Source: Bacteroidales bacterium (GTDB taxonomy: Bacteria; Bacteroidota; Bacteroidia; Bacteroidales; UBA10428). Taken from it: DNA of 54,167 nt. The stretch covers positions 1 through 54,167 of the forward strand of contig JAFGTR010000187.1 of NCBI GenBank assembly GCA_016934055.1, read 5' to 3'. Both the position numbers and the translations under genes were made by a program. This document shows, piece by piece, positions 45,266-54,167 of the stretch. The first letter of the stretch is position 1. Every line of letters begins with the position of its first letter. The notes under the pieces were generated by a model. It did no database searches and had not been told where the DNA came from. It worked only from the letters and a program-made list of their open reading frames with translations.

Positions 45266-46534
45266 ATGGCAACAAAAGAATCAATTAAAAAAGCTTATCA
45301 GCTGGCTAAAGAACAGTACAAAGCACTCAATGTGGATACTGATGCGGTGCTGGAAAAAATGAAAGATATAACCATCAGTCTGCATTGCTGGCAATCAGAT
45401 GATGTAGCCGGTTTTGAAACCCCTGATGCCGAACTGAGCGGAGGAGGCATACAGGCAACCGGCAACTATCCCGGTAAAGCGCGAACCATAGCCCAGTTGA
45501 GGCAGGATATAGAAAAAGTAAAAAGCCTTTTGCCCGGAAAAGTCCGGCTGAATCTTCATGCCATATACGGCGATTTTAAGAATGAAAAAGTTGACCGCGA
45601 CCAGATTGAAGTCAGACATTTCCAGAGCTGGATTGACTGGGCGAAGAAAAATGGTATGGGCCTTGACTTTAATCCCACATGTTTTTCGCATCCTTATGCT
45701 GATGACGGTTTCACCCTTTCAAGCAAAAACCCGAAAATAAGAAAATTCTGGGTAGAACATGTAAAACGTTGCCGTAAGATAGCGGCTGAGATGGGCAGGC
45801 AGTTGAAAAATCCTGTGGTTAACAACATATGGATACCTGATGGCTCGAAAGATGTTCCTGTTGACCGGAATACTCACCGGGCCCTGTTGAAAAAATCACT
45901 CGATGAGATCTTTGCCATAGAATACCCGAAGAAATACCTGAAGGACTCTATGGAAAGCAAATTATTTGGCATTGGCTCCGAAGCCATGACAGTTGGTTCT
46001 CATGAGTTTTACATGGGTTATGCTGTAAAAAACAATAAGCTCATATGTTTTGACAATGGTCATTTTCACCCCACTGAGCAGGTAGGAGACAAGATATCAT
46101 CGGCTCTGCAGTTTTTAGATGAATTGCTCCTGCATGTTACCAGGGCTGTTCGATGGGACAGCGACCATGTTGTTATTTTCAATGATGAGATACAATTGAT
46201 TGCGCAGGAAATTGTACGGGCAAACGCATTGAAACGTGTAAACATAGGCCTTGACTATTTCGATGCCAGCCTGAACCGGATCGGTGCATACGTGACCGGG
46301 GTAAGGGCTGCGCAGGTGGCTTTCCTGTTTGCCCTGTTAGAACCCTTTGATACACTCAAAGCCTACGAAGAGTCAGGTAAATATTTTGAACGGCTTGCCC
46401 TTTTAGAGCTGATGAAAACAAAACCTTTCGGCATGGTGTATGATTATTATTGTTCGCTCAATAATGTGCCTGTAGCTGAAGACTATATCGGTATCATTCA
46501 GAAATACGAAAAAGAGGTGCTGAAGAAAAGATAG
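45266..46534 (+). CDS. rhaA: L-rhamnose isomerase
   Basis: The 422-residue cytoplasmic enzyme converts L-rhamnose to L-rhamnulose. It follows the E. coli RhaA type throughout: ISLHCWQSDDVAGFE, GGIQATGNYPGKAR, LNLHAIYG, FNPTCFSHP, NIWIPDGSKD, CFDNGHFHPTE (metal ligands), RWDSDHVV and GLDYFDASLNRI. The length matches the family. It lies 120 bases behind rhaT. The kinase (rhaB) and aldolase (rhaD) are not in this window. Confidence 0.96.
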   Translation: MATKESIKKAYQLAKEQYKALNVDTDAVLEKMKDITISLHCWQSDDVAGFETPDAELSGGGIQATGNYPGKARTIAQLRQDIEKVKSLLPGKVRLNLHAIYGDFKNEKVDRDQIEVRHFQSWIDWAKKNGMGLDFNPTCFSHPYADDGFTLSSKNPKIRKFWVEHVKRCRKIAAEMGRQLKNPVVNNIWIPDGSKDVPVDRNTHRALLKKSLDEIFAIEYPKKYLKDSMESKLFGIGSEAMTVGSHEFYMGYAVKNNKLICFDNGHFHPTEQVGDKISSALQFLDELLLHVTRAVRWDSDHVVIFNDEIQLIAQEIVRANALKRVNIGLDYFDASLNRIGAYVTGVRAAQVAFLFALLEPFDTLKAYEESGKYFERLALLELMKTKPFGMVYDYYCSLNNVPVAEDYIGIIQKYEKEVLKKR

Positions 46535-46699
46535 CGCCCTGCCGCAGTGAAAACTTTAGGATCTTTTTTTATATAGTACATCCTGCACCTGTATATAACC
46601 GATCCATGAGGCCATTTTCACCAGAATGATTGGTTAAAATCTTATCGTTATAGTTGTCTTTTAACTCGTAATTGGCATACGATATAAACCGATATTCTT

Positions 46700-46707
46700 T
46701 AGCTTTG
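46700..46707 (+). promoter_or_regulatory. TAnnTTTG box before the GH51 gene
   Basis: TAGCTTTG at 46700-46707 matches the Bacteroidota -7 box, 26 bases before the preferred ATG. A TTG at 46672-46674 is 25 bases upstream, longer than the usual spacing, so the match is only partial. Confidence 0.3.
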
Positions 46708-46733
46708 ACAAAAATTTGTATGCTATGATCCGT

Positions 46734-49466
46734 ATGAAAAGAACACTCGTATTGTTAACTGTAATTACAGTAACGATCGGCCTCAATGCCCAGGTGATAT
46801 TTGAAGTTGACGCCAACAGGCAGGGAACACCTATGAGCCAGGACCTGATCGGTGTTTTTTTTGAAGACATCAATTACGGCGCTGATGGGGGACTTTATGC
46901 CGAACTCATACAGAACAGGTCGTTTGAATATTATACGGTATCAGACTATGTTAACCTGCAACCTCTTACGGCTTGGTCGGTGGTTACAAACGGCGGAGCT
47001 GTTGCTTCGATACAAATTGAAAGCACAAATCCGCTGAACACCAACAACCCAAATTATTTAAAACTTACCATCGATGATACCGGAACCGAAGCCGGAATAA
47101 AAAATGCAGGTTTCAATGGCATACCAGTTGAAGAAGGTAAAAAATACGACTTCTCTGTTTACCTGAGGAGTGAAACAGCCTTTGAAGAAGTTTTGCTTGT
47201 AAGAATTGAAGACTTTTCTGGAGAAGTCCTGGGATGTGATACCATCAAAGAGATTAAAACTGAATGGACAAAACATTCCTTGGAGATACCCTGCATCCAA
47301 ACCGAAAGAGCAGCTAACCTTAAAATTATGACGACCGGTAAAGGAATTTTGTACTTCGACATGGTTTCACTTTTCCCCCAACACACTTTTAAAAACCGGA
47401 AAAACGGCCTGCGCCAGGACCTGGCCCAGGCTATTGCTGACCTTAAACCGAAATTTCTGAGATTTCCGGGAGGTTGCGTTTCGCACGGACGCGGCCTTGA
47501 CAACGCCTACCGCTGGAAGGCGACTATTGGTGATGTGGCTCAACGCAAGCCCAACTGGAATTTGTGGGGTTATCACCAGACATACGGACTTGGTTTTTTT
47601 GAATATTTTCTCTTCAGTGAAGATATTGGCGCTAAACCATTGCCTGTATTGCCTGTAGGCATCTCGTGCCAATTCCGTGACCGTGAGATAGCGCCGATCA
47701 GCGAAATGGGACCCTGGATACAGGATGCCATTGACCTTGTTGAATTTGCAAATGGTGATACAACAAGTCCCTGGGGGAAGATCCGTGCTGGTATGGGACA
47801 TCCTGATCCATTTAACCTCGAATACCTCTGCCTGGGTAACGAAGAAGATGACATCCCTGAGTTTCGCACAAGATTTATGATGATAGCCGATTCGATGAAG
47901 AAATATCACCCTGAGATTAAAATTATCGGCACCTCCGGTACCGCAGCTTCGGGAACATACTACAACAGCCTTTGGGAATTCAGCCGGGAAAAAAACCTGT
48001 ACGCTGTTGATGAGCATTATTATATGGATCCCTCCTGGTTTTTAAACAACATCCACCGGTATGATAGTTTTGACCGGAACGGACCAAAAGTTTTTATCGG
48101 CGAATATGCATCCAAAGACGACCTGTTATCCAACGCAATTGCCGAAGCAGCATATCTCACAGGTGTCGAAAAAAATTCAGATGTCATACAGTTTACCTGT
48201 TATGCCCCCTTGCTCTGCAAAGAAAACTTCAGCCAATGGCACCCCGATCTGATAAGATTTGATAATACAAGGATTGCAAAAACTGCAAGTTATTACGTCC
48301 AGCAACTTTACAGCCTTCATGCCGGCGATGAATACATTAACAGCACCATCACCTATGACGAAAGTTTCAGTACTGTTACAAACCAATACAATGGTCTTAT
48401 AGGTTTGGGAACCTGGAATACAACTGCAGATTTTGACGATGTCATACTGATATGCGAGGATAATGTATTGATTGATGAAAACTTTAACACAGGAGCTGTT
48501 GACTGGAATGTCGCTTCAGGTTCATTCAATGCCTCTGGCGGCCTGTATTCACAATCATCAGGGCAACAACCCGCAGTGAGTCTTTATAAAATGCCTGTCG
48601 ATACTTCGGTTTATACACTGACATTAAAAGCGCGGAAAACAGGCGGCGCCGAAGGCTTTCTTATCCCTTTCGGATATCAGAACAGCCAAAACTATTACTG
48701 GCTTAACATTGCCGGCTGGAACAACACCCTTCATGCCGTTGAAAAATGCACCAACGGTTCAAAGACAACCATGGTCTCAAAATCAGGCAGCATAACAAAC
48801 AATACCTGGTATGATATTAAAATAGAAATCAGCTTAAGCACCGCCCGTTTCTATCTCAATAACGAATTGCTGTTTGAAATACCGGCCCCAACCGGACCTG
48901 TAACGGCTTCTGTCTCCAAAGATCATGAAACAGATGAATTGGTTATAAAAATGGTTAATTCGGGTTCGGTACCGCTCACGGTATCCATGAACATTAACGG
49001 CTCCTGGATCAGCCAGTTTGCCCCGGTTATCACACTTACCGGCACAGCATCACAGCGCAACTCACTGGCTTCACCCGGACTGATAGTGCCACAGGAAAGT
49101 ACCTGTGCCGTTTACAATTCATTTAATTATACTCTTCCTGCCAGTTCATTTCAGATCTTCCGTATCAGAACCGACAGTATTTATCAGCGTATTGAAGAAA
49201 CACAAACAGAAAGGCAGGAAAGTAATATAATAATTGTTCCAAATCCTGTTGGCGACAGAGCCAGTATTATTTTTCATAATCCTCACTGTGAAGATTTTAC
49301 ATTATACCTGTATGACTTCACCGGAAAACAGATACTGAAAAAGTCAGGTATACAGGATAACATAACGGAGATATCCAGGGGCAGCCTCATGGCCGGTACT
49401 TACCTTGTGGCATTAAAATCCCCCGGTAAATGCCTTCTTGAAAAAATAATTATTTTACCGGATTGA
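46734..49466 (+). CDS. Secreted GH51-type alpha-L-arabinofuranosidase with T9SS tail
   Basis: ATG 46734 begins a good signal peptide (MKRTLVLLTVITVTIGLNAQ), giving 910 residues; upstream ATG 46725 and TTG 46716 are alternatives. The order is: the glycosidase start (PMSQDLIGVFFEDINYGADG), an inserted carbohydrate-binding-like domain (about 90-205), and the catalytic barrel with acid/base Glu in CLGNEEDDIPEF and nucleophile Glu in VFIGEYASK. A LamG-like concanavalin fold follows (about 580-715), then a type A T9SS sorting domain in the last 80 residues (IIVPNPVGDRASI). It should release arabinose from pectic or xylan side chains at the cell surface. Confidence 0.9.
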   Translation: MKRTLVLLTVITVTIGLNAQVIFEVDANRQGTPMSQDLIGVFFEDINYGADGGLYAELIQNRSFEYYTVSDYVNLQPLTAWSVVTNGGAVASIQIESTNPLNTNNPNYLKLTIDDTGTEAGIKNAGFNGIPVEEGKKYDFSVYLRSETAFEEVLLVRIEDFSGEVLGCDTIKEIKTEWTKHSLEIPCIQTERAANLKIMTTGKGILYFDMVSLFPQHTFKNRKNGLRQDLAQAIADLKPKFLRFPGGCVSHGRGLDNAYRWKATIGDVAQRKPNWNLWGYHQTYGLGFFEYFLFSEDIGAKPLPVLPVGISCQFRDREIAPISEMGPWIQDAIDLVEFANGDTTSPWGKIRAGMGHPDPFNLEYLCLGNEEDDIPEFRTRFMMIADSMKKYHPEIKIIGTSGTAASGTYYNSLWEFSREKNLYAVDEHYYMDPSWFLNNIHRYDSFDRNGPKVFIGEYASKDDLLSNAIAEAAYLTGVEKNSDVIQFTCYAPLLCKENFSQWHPDLIRFDNTRIAKTASYYVQQLYSLHAGDEYINSTITYDESFSTVTNQYNGLIGLGTWNTTADFDDVILICEDNVLIDENFNTGAVDWNVASGSFNASGGLYSQSSGQQPAVSLYKMPVDTSVYTLTLKARKTGGAEGFLIPFGYQNSQNYYWLNIAGWNNTLHAVEKCTNGSKTTMVSKSGSITNNTWYDIKIEISLSTARFYLNNELLFEIPAPTGPVTASVSKDHETDELVIKMVNSGSVPLTVSMNINGSWISQFAPVITLTGTASQRNSLASPGLIVPQESTCAVYNSFNYTLPASSFQIFRIRTDSIYQRIEETQTERQESNIIIVPNPVGDRASIIFHNPHCEDFTLYLYDFTGKQILKKSGIQDNITEISRGSLMAGTYLVALKSPGKCLLEKIIILPD

Positions 49467-49533
49467 CATAAGGACATGTTGCAAAAAATATGAGCAGTCA
49501 GATAATTCTTTCTGACAATGTTTTCCCCGCATC

Positions 49534-49582
49534 CAGTCTTTGATCTTCCTTCTTTGATCTTTTATCTTCGGTCTTCGATCTC
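49534..49582. repeat. Purine-rich 7-base degenerate tandem repeat at the xth 3' end
   Basis: Read on the minus strand, units like GAAGACC, GAAGATA, AAAGATC, AAAGAAG, GAAGATC and AAAGAC follow one another. They run from the last codons of the exonuclease gene, through its stop codon, into the gap. The array resembles those at 30767 and 34047. Confidence 0.6.
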
Positions 49583-50344
49583 AATACCCACAGGGCAGTG
49601 GTCTGAACCCATAATCTGATCCCAGATAAAGGAATCCTTTATGCTGCTGAATAATCTTTCACTCACAAGGAAATAATCGATGCGCCATCCGACATTTTTC
49701 TCCCTGGCCCTGAAGCGTTGATTCCAGAACGTATACTGGACCCTATCCGGGTATAGCTTCCGGTATGTATCCACCAACCCGGTTTTTAACAGGTTTTCTA
49801 ATCCGTCTATCTCAACCTGTGTAAAACCGGCAGATTTGTTATAGTTTTCTTTAGGTCTTGCCAGGTCAACCGGCTCATGGGCTACATTCAGGTCACCGGT
49901 AAGAATGACAGGTTTAACGGCATCAAGCTTTTGTATATACACCATAAATTCATGATCCCATTCTTTCCTGTAATCAAGCCGTTTCAGATCCTGACCCGAA
50001 TTGGGAACATAGACGTTCACAAGGTAAAATCCGGGGTATTCAAGTGTGATCACCCTGCCCTCCTGGTCATGATCTTCATGGTTAATCCCCATTTTCTGCT
50101 TCATGGGTTTAATTCTTGTATAAACCGCAGTGCCTGAATATCCCTTCTTAACAGCAGAATTGAAAACCATGGTATATTCGTTCATTTCGGCTGGTAACAC
50201 CGGCATCGTATCCTCCTGCGCTTTGATTTCCTGGATACAGAGTATATCAGGGTCCATTTCCTTGATGACATCATAAAAACCTTTGCCAACAATTGCACGG
50301 ATGCCATTTACATTCCATGATATAATCTTCATTGTCTTACTCAT
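49562..50344 (-). CDS. xth: Exodeoxyribonuclease III
   Basis: The 260-residue DNA repair enzyme cuts at abasic sites and degrades 3' ends. Its motifs are complete: ISWNVNGIRAIVGKGF, PDILCIQEIKAQ (metal-binding Glu), VNVYVPNSGQ, LTGDLNVAHEPVDLARP (catalytic Asp/Asn), WRIDYFLVS and the final GSDHCPVGIEI with the catalytic His. The second Met (MKIISWN, codon 5) may be the true start. The last codons lie in a short tandem repeat. Confidence 0.95.
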   Translation of the reverse strand: MSKTMKIISWNVNGIRAIVGKGFYDVIKEMDPDILCIQEIKAQEDTMPVLPAEMNEYTMVFNSAVKKGYSGTAVYTRIKPMKQKMGINHEDHDQEGRVITLEYPGFYLVNVYVPNSGQDLKRLDYRKEWDHEFMVYIQKLDAVKPVILTGDLNVAHEPVDLARPKENYNKSAGFTQVEIDGLENLLKTGLVDTYRKLYPDRVQYTFWNQRFRAREKNVGWRIDYFLVSERLFSSIKDSFIWDQIMGSDHCPVGIEIEDRR

Positions 50345-50532
50345 GTTGGAGATAATATTTGATCTGACTAATATAAGAACTTTTAATCCGACATGTTGCT
50401 GTTTGAATAAATAAAAATCAGCTTGTCCTTTCCTGGTATTCTTTGTGGCACTTTTTATAAAAATTCTCTCACCGGGAAAAAGAAGTCAGGGTCATTTAAA
50501 TATTCTAACTTTACCGTTTTAAACGTAAAAAA

Positions 50533-51831
50533 ATGGAACTCCTTGTTATTTTTATCCTTTTGTTTCTCAATGGATTATTTGCCATGTACGAGATTGCCCT
50601 GGTTTCATCACGCAAATTCCGGCTGGAAGAAAAAGCCAGATTCGGCAACAAAGGGGCCGCGATGGCATTAAAACTGCTGCAAAAACCTGAGAACATCCTT
50701 TCGGCAATACAGGTGGGCATCACATTAATCGGTATTTTTGCAGGTGCATATGGCGGTGTGGCCATAGCGGAAGACGTTGCTCCGATTATTGCAAAAATAC
50801 CGGTGCTTGCATCATACGCAGATACAATAGCCCTTATACTGATCGTGGGCTTCATAACATATTTATCTCTCATCATTGGAGAACTGGTACCGAAAACGCT
50901 GGCATTGAATAATCCTGAGATCATATCTTCATTTTTTTCACCAGGAATGAAGGTGATGGGATCAGTTTTCTATCCCGTAGTATGGATTCTGGCGCTATCA
51001 ACAAAGCTGGTGTTGAAAATATTTGGTGTTAAAAGCAAAGAGCAACCCCCGGTAACAGAAGAAGAACTGAGGTATTTACTCAAAAAGGGATCTGAATCCG
51101 GTATTATTGAAAAGGAGGAATCTGAGATCATCACTGAGGTCATGCGCTTTGCCGATAGACGGGCATCACATATTATGATCCAGCGCATGGATGTGAAATG
51201 GCTTGACATAAATGCTGATCTGCAAGAGATTGTTGATGCTGCGGTCAGTTCAGATCATATGCTGTTGCCCGTCTGTAAAAATAACATTGATGACATCAAA
51301 GGCATTGTAAATGTTAAAGATCTACTGGCCGAATACGTGACAAATAAAACCGTTGAGATTGAAAAGCTTTTAACCGAACCTTTGTTTATCCCTGAACGGG
51401 TTCTGGCCGTAAAAATTCTGGAACTGTTTCGTAAAACAAAGAAACATTTTGGCGTTGTGGTTGATGAATACGGTAGTATGGTTGGGATTATCACCTTACA
51501 CGACCTGGCTGAAAATATTATGGGCGAGCTGCCCGGCATGACCGATGTTGATGAGCCTGAAATATTTCAGAGAGAAGATGGATCTTTTATCATCGACGGC
51601 TTAATGAAGCTCGATGTCCTGAAAGACCTGTTGGGTTTGTATTCGTTCTTTGAACCCGATGAAGAAAAAGCAGATATTCATACCGTCGGAGGTCTTGCCA
51701 TGCATAAGCTTAATAAGGTGCCGCATGCCGGCAACATATTCACAATAGGCCATTACCGTTTTGAAATTATTGATATGGATGGCACCCGCGTAGACAAAGT
51801 TCTTGTGAATTTAAAAAGCAATACACCCTGA
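50533..51831 (+). CDS. CNNM/CorC-type membrane protein (hemolysin family)
   Basis: The 432-residue protein has a DUF21/CNNM membrane domain of about three to four helices (1-180, FLNGLFAMYEIALVSSRKFR, IGELVPKTLALNNPEII). A pair of CBS domains follows (about 205-325, MIQRMDVKWLDINADL; VVDEYGSMVGIITLHDL), then a C-terminal CorC_HlyC domain (about 340-430, DGSFIIDGLMKLDVLKDLLG). Members are linked to magnesium/cobalt efflux; the 'hemolysin' label is historical. It appears to be a single-gene unit, with a short hairpin at its stop codon. Confidence 0.92.
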   Translation: MELLVIFILLFLNGLFAMYEIALVSSRKFRLEEKARFGNKGAAMALKLLQKPENILSAIQVGITLIGIFAGAYGGVAIAEDVAPIIAKIPVLASYADTIALILIVGFITYLSLIIGELVPKTLALNNPEIISSFFSPGMKVMGSVFYPVVWILALSTKLVLKIFGVKSKEQPPVTEEELRYLLKKGSESGIIEKEESEIITEVMRFADRRASHIMIQRMDVKWLDINADLQEIVDAAVSSDHMLLPVCKNNIDDIKGIVNVKDLLAEYVTNKTVEIEKLLTEPLFIPERVLAVKILELFRKTKKHFGVVVDEYGSMVGIITLHDLAENIMGELPGMTDVDEPEIFQREDGSFIIDGLMKLDVLKDLLGLYSFFEPDEEKADIHTVGGLAMHKLNKVPHAGNIFTIGHYRFEIIDMDGTRVDKVLVNLKSNTP

Positions 51832-51839
51832 CAGGGTGT
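51823..51839. terminator. Compact hairpin spanning the stop codon of the CNNM gene
   Basis: ACACCC (51823-51828), loop TGACA, GGGTGT (51834-51839) make a 6-base stem whose loop includes the stop codon. Only a mild T-rich stretch follows. It lies between two convergent genes and may serve both as a weak bidirectional terminator. Confidence 0.4.
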
Positions 51840-51873
51840 CCTCTGTTATTATTCACATTATCAATATGATGTA

Positions 51874-53139
51874 TCAATAGGCGTCTAACAGGTAATTCTC
51901 AGCTTCAACCGACCATAAACCCTTATTTTTGGCGCATATGGCATGCAATTCCCTGAACAGGGGATCAGTTTTTCCTTTCTCTTTAAAATCATCAATAGCT
52001 GTAAGGGGCATATTGATGTGCGTGTACATCATCTTTTTGCCTCCGGGTATTTCTGGCAGGCGGAGGGTGGTGTTTATCACGGCATCGATACCGCCGATAT
52101 GGGTTATGAGTCCTGCCGGGTCAAGGCCTTTGGAAAGGCAAAGCAAGGCTTCCTTCATATCATCGTTGTTACCCCCCGAGGTGCCTGTTATGTGGGTGGC
52201 TTCATAATGCACATTATAAAAGTTCAAATGTGCCCTGAAATGAGGATCTGACGGACCTGCAAAGAAATTAAGACATCCGTCCCTGGCCAGGAGTCTGTCA
52301 GCCTGCTCGATCACAGCCGGTACGGGGGCAAAGACAAAGACATCATCATAACCCCTGCCCCCGGTGAATGCACGAAGGTGATCAACCGGATTAAAAGTGT
52401 TGGCCGTGTTTATATACTTAAGGTCAATGCCTCTGGCAGCTGCCAGGGCAGGAGGGAAGAGATCTTCAGCCCTTTCGAGCCGTGCCTGGTCGATGTCAGT
52501 GACAACAAATAAGCCGGGCCGCATATCTTTGCGGTTGATGACATAATTAACAGCGGCCAGGCCCATCGGACCGGCAGCAGCCAGAAGAGCCATATTGCCG
52601 CCATTCACAATCTCCATATTGTGTTTATACGAACCGGGTTTAGTATGGTAATTGGCGTGCATTGCACCGATCACACATGATAGCGGTTCAGCCAGTGAAG
52701 CAGGATAATAGCCTTCGCCAGTATAAGGCAACAGGCAGTCCTGCTGCATAACCTCGCGCGGAATGATAACATATGTAGCATCACCACCGATATATTGATA
52801 AGAATAGCCCGGTGCACTCAGTACACCAACAGGCCCTTTTTCGTAATTAATGGCCGGCTGTATTGAAAATTTCTGACCGGGTCGAAACCTGTCAGCCCAT
52901 TTCTTCCCGATCTGTATCAGTTCACCGGCAAATTCATGACCGATGATAACGGGATTTTTAGCCGTATCCCAGGGAATTCTTTTATGTTCATTCCCCTGTT
53001 TGGCAGCCTTGTATGATGACATGCACAGGGAATCACATACCACCTTTGCCAGTATCTCATCATCCTTTATGACAGGAAGCTCAAATTCCTCAAGCCTGAG
53101 GTCTTCCTTTCCGTATAGTCGTACTGCGCGGGTTTTCAT
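51874..53139 (-). CDS. Zinc-dependent MDR dehydrogenase, L-sorbose-1-phosphate reductase (SorE)-like
   Basis: The 421-residue protein has the medium-chain dehydrogenase fold: MKTRAVRLYGKEDLRLEEFE, the zinc-ligand region VCDSLCMSSYKAA, GHEFAGELIQIGKKW, GGDATYVIIP, ASLAEPLSCVIGA, then the Rossmann stretch GGNMALLAAAGPMGLAAVNY. From memory the whole resembles Klebsiella SorE (FFAGPSDPHF, GTSGGNNDDMKEAL, PGGKKMMYTHINMPLTAI). The structural-zinc cysteine lobe seems absent. It probably reduces or oxidises a sugar phosphate or polyol using NAD(P). The substrate is not proven. It lies 131 bases downstream of the E1-beta gene. Confidence 0.8.
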   Translation of the reverse strand: MKTRAVRLYGKEDLRLEEFELPVIKDDEILAKVVCDSLCMSSYKAAKQGNEHKRIPWDTAKNPVIIGHEFAGELIQIGKKWADRFRPGQKFSIQPAINYEKGPVGVLSAPGYSYQYIGGDATYVIIPREVMQQDCLLPYTGEGYYPASLAEPLSCVIGAMHANYHTKPGSYKHNMEIVNGGNMALLAAAGPMGLAAVNYVINRKDMRPGLFVVTDIDQARLERAEDLFPPALAAARGIDLKYINTANTFNPVDHLRAFTGGRGYDDVFVFAPVPAVIEQADRLLARDGCLNFFAGPSDPHFRAHLNFYNVHYEATHITGTSGGNNDDMKEALLCLSKGLDPAGLITHIGGIDAVINTTLRLPEIPGGKKMMYTHINMPLTAIDDFKEKGKTDPLFRELHAICAKNKGLWSVEAENYLLDAY

Positions 53140-53270
53140 GTTTATTTTTTTTAACTGTATGAGGCGTTGTGAAAAACAAAGTTATTATTAATACTACATT
53201 ATTGCAGAGCATAATCTCATCTTCTGTTTCACATTTTTTAAGTTAATGGCTATTTCAACGCCTTACTATG

Positions 53271-54167
53271 TTAAATACCAAACTTAGCTCTTCTGATCTT
53301 CTCCGGCTTTGTAAAATTGTTCTTTACCTGATGTCCCTTCAGGGGTATTATGCGTTCATGGATAGCATCCAATATCCAGTGGGGTTGTGGAAAGAAATAT
53401 TTTTCAAGTTCATAGGCCGGGGTTATCCAGTTGCGTGAACCAATCACCACCGGTGGGGCATCGAGATAATCAAAGGTCAGTTCGGTTATGTTCTGTGCCA
53501 GGTCGTTCAGGAATGATCCGCGTTCACATGCATCGCTCGCCAGAACGATTTTACCGGTCTTCTTAACTGATTCTGTTACAAGATCATAGTTAAAAGGAAC
53601 CAGCGAACGGGCATCGATCACTTCAGCCGACAGTCCGTACTTTTGCTCCAAAGTCTTTGCCGCTTCCAGCACGGGATACAAGGTAGCCCCAATGGTCAGC
53701 AAGGTAATATCCTCACCCTTCCTTTTCACATCGGGCTCTCCTATGGGTATTTCATAATATCCTTCAGGAACACCGCCTTCATGGAATTGTTCGCCCACAT
53801 CATAAATGCGTTGGCTTTCAAAATAGATCACCGGATCGGTACCCTGCAATGCGGCATTCATAAGGCCTTTTGCATCATAGGGCGTGGCCGGAAAAACAAC
53901 TTTTATTCCCGGAATATGAGCCACCAGCGAAGACCAGTCCTGTGAATGCTGGGCTCCGTATTTTGATCCCACCGATACCCTGAGGACTACCGGCATCCTG
54001 ATGAGGTTGCCACTCATAGACTGCCATTTGGGCAACTGGTTAAAGACTTCATCACCGCTGCGTCCCAGGAAGTCACAATACATGATTTCAGGTATTACAC
54101 GTCCGCCACACATAGCATATCCAATGGCTGTACCCACAATGGCTCCCTCTGAAATCGGCGAATTAAA
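53271..54167 (-). CDS. 2-oxoacid dehydrogenase E1-beta-type subunit, C-terminal part (cut by the window edge)
   Basis: The frame stays open from 54137 to the window end ([20 protein letters not shown]), so this is a partial gene with its start outside; the GTG at 54137 is not a true start. About 299 residues remain: the pyrimidine-binding domain ([32 protein letters not shown]) and the C-terminal transketolase domain ([40 protein letters not shown]). It would bind thiamine diphosphate with an alpha part encoded upstream or fused. The substrate (pyruvate, branched-chain acids or acetoin) cannot be decided. Confidence 0.88.
   Translation of the reverse strand, partial: FNSPISEGAIVGTAIGYAMCGGRVIPEIMYCDFLGRSGDEVFNQLPKWQSMSGNLIRMPVVLRVSVGSKYGAQHSQDWSSLVAHIPGIKVVFPATPYDAKGLMNAALQGTDPVIYFESQRIYDVGEQFHEGGVPEGYYEIPIGEPDVKRKGEDITLLTIGATLYPVLEAAKTLEQKYGLSAEVIDARSLVPFNYDLVTESVKKTGKIVLASDACERGSFLNDLAQNITELTFDYLDAPPVVIGSRNWITPAYELEKYFFPQPHWILDAIHERIIPLKGHQVKNNFTKPEKIRRAKFGI

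Noticed and set aside
47367..48017. 216-residue minus-strand frame inside the GH51 gene
   Set aside because: Antisense to the catalytic barrel with both active-site glutamates; no recognisable protein pattern.

Overview
The window reads as chromosomal DNA from a free-living member of the Bacteroidota, most likely a Bacteroidales or Marinilabiliales relative. The evidence is a SusC/SusD pair, an ECF sigma/FecR module, type IX secretion (T9SS) C-terminal domains, a LytS/LytTR pair, a HYC_CC_PP metal-resistance protein, a large Bacteroidota-style CusA pump, and TAnnTTTG-like promoter boxes. No rRNA, tRNA, CRISPR array, insertion sequence or phage gene was seen. Family names come from reading motifs, not from database searches.

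Left part (1-19.6 kb, all + strand). An AT-rich edge carries a flavodoxin-like gene broken by one in-frame stop, a hypothetical lipoprotein and a lamin-tail protein with a T9SS tail. Next is a copper/silver-type efflux operon: HYC_CC_PP protein, CusA-like pump, TolC-like channel, CusB-like adaptor with a metal-binding domain, and a small lipoprotein repeating that domain. A DUF1593 nucleoside-hydrolase-like protein and a SUMF1-fold protein follow. A second operon encodes a transglutaminase-SUMF1 fusion lipoprotein and a two-gene ABC-2 exporter, then a LytS/LytTR two-component pair. A solitary Fic protein sits in an AT-rich patch behind a near-perfect palindrome.

Signalling block (19.6-30.7 kb, + strand). 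A small membrane protein is translationally coupled to a hybrid histidine kinase. Then come two single-domain response regulators, CheA, CheW and three tandem chemoreceptors. The receptors have three N-terminal membrane helices, HAMP-like repeats, no periplasmic sensor domain, and the same C-terminal tail DFEK[Y/F]. No CheR, CheB or CheD gene is in the window.

Right part (30.8-54.2 kb). On the minus strand is an ECF sigma/FecR module in which the STN signalling domain sits on a non-receptor protein instead of a TonB-dependent channel. A paralogue without STN lies just upstream of the sigma gene. A DMT transporter and a TrmA/RlmD-type RNA methyltransferase follow on the + strand. A SusC/SusD operon (minus) ends at a strong hairpin terminator. 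An AraC regulator is divergent from rhaT, rhaA and a secreted GH51 arabinofuranosidase, which suggests use of rhamnose- and arabinose-bearing pectic glycans. The end carries exonuclease III, a CNNM/CorC-type membrane protein, a SorE-like zinc dehydrogenase and the C-terminal part of an E1-beta 2-oxoacid dehydrogenase cut by the window edge.

The most interesting items are the detached-STN sigma module, the receptors with a pentapeptide-like tail, the transglutaminase-SUMF1-ABC operon, and the Fic gene with a palindromic candidate operator.
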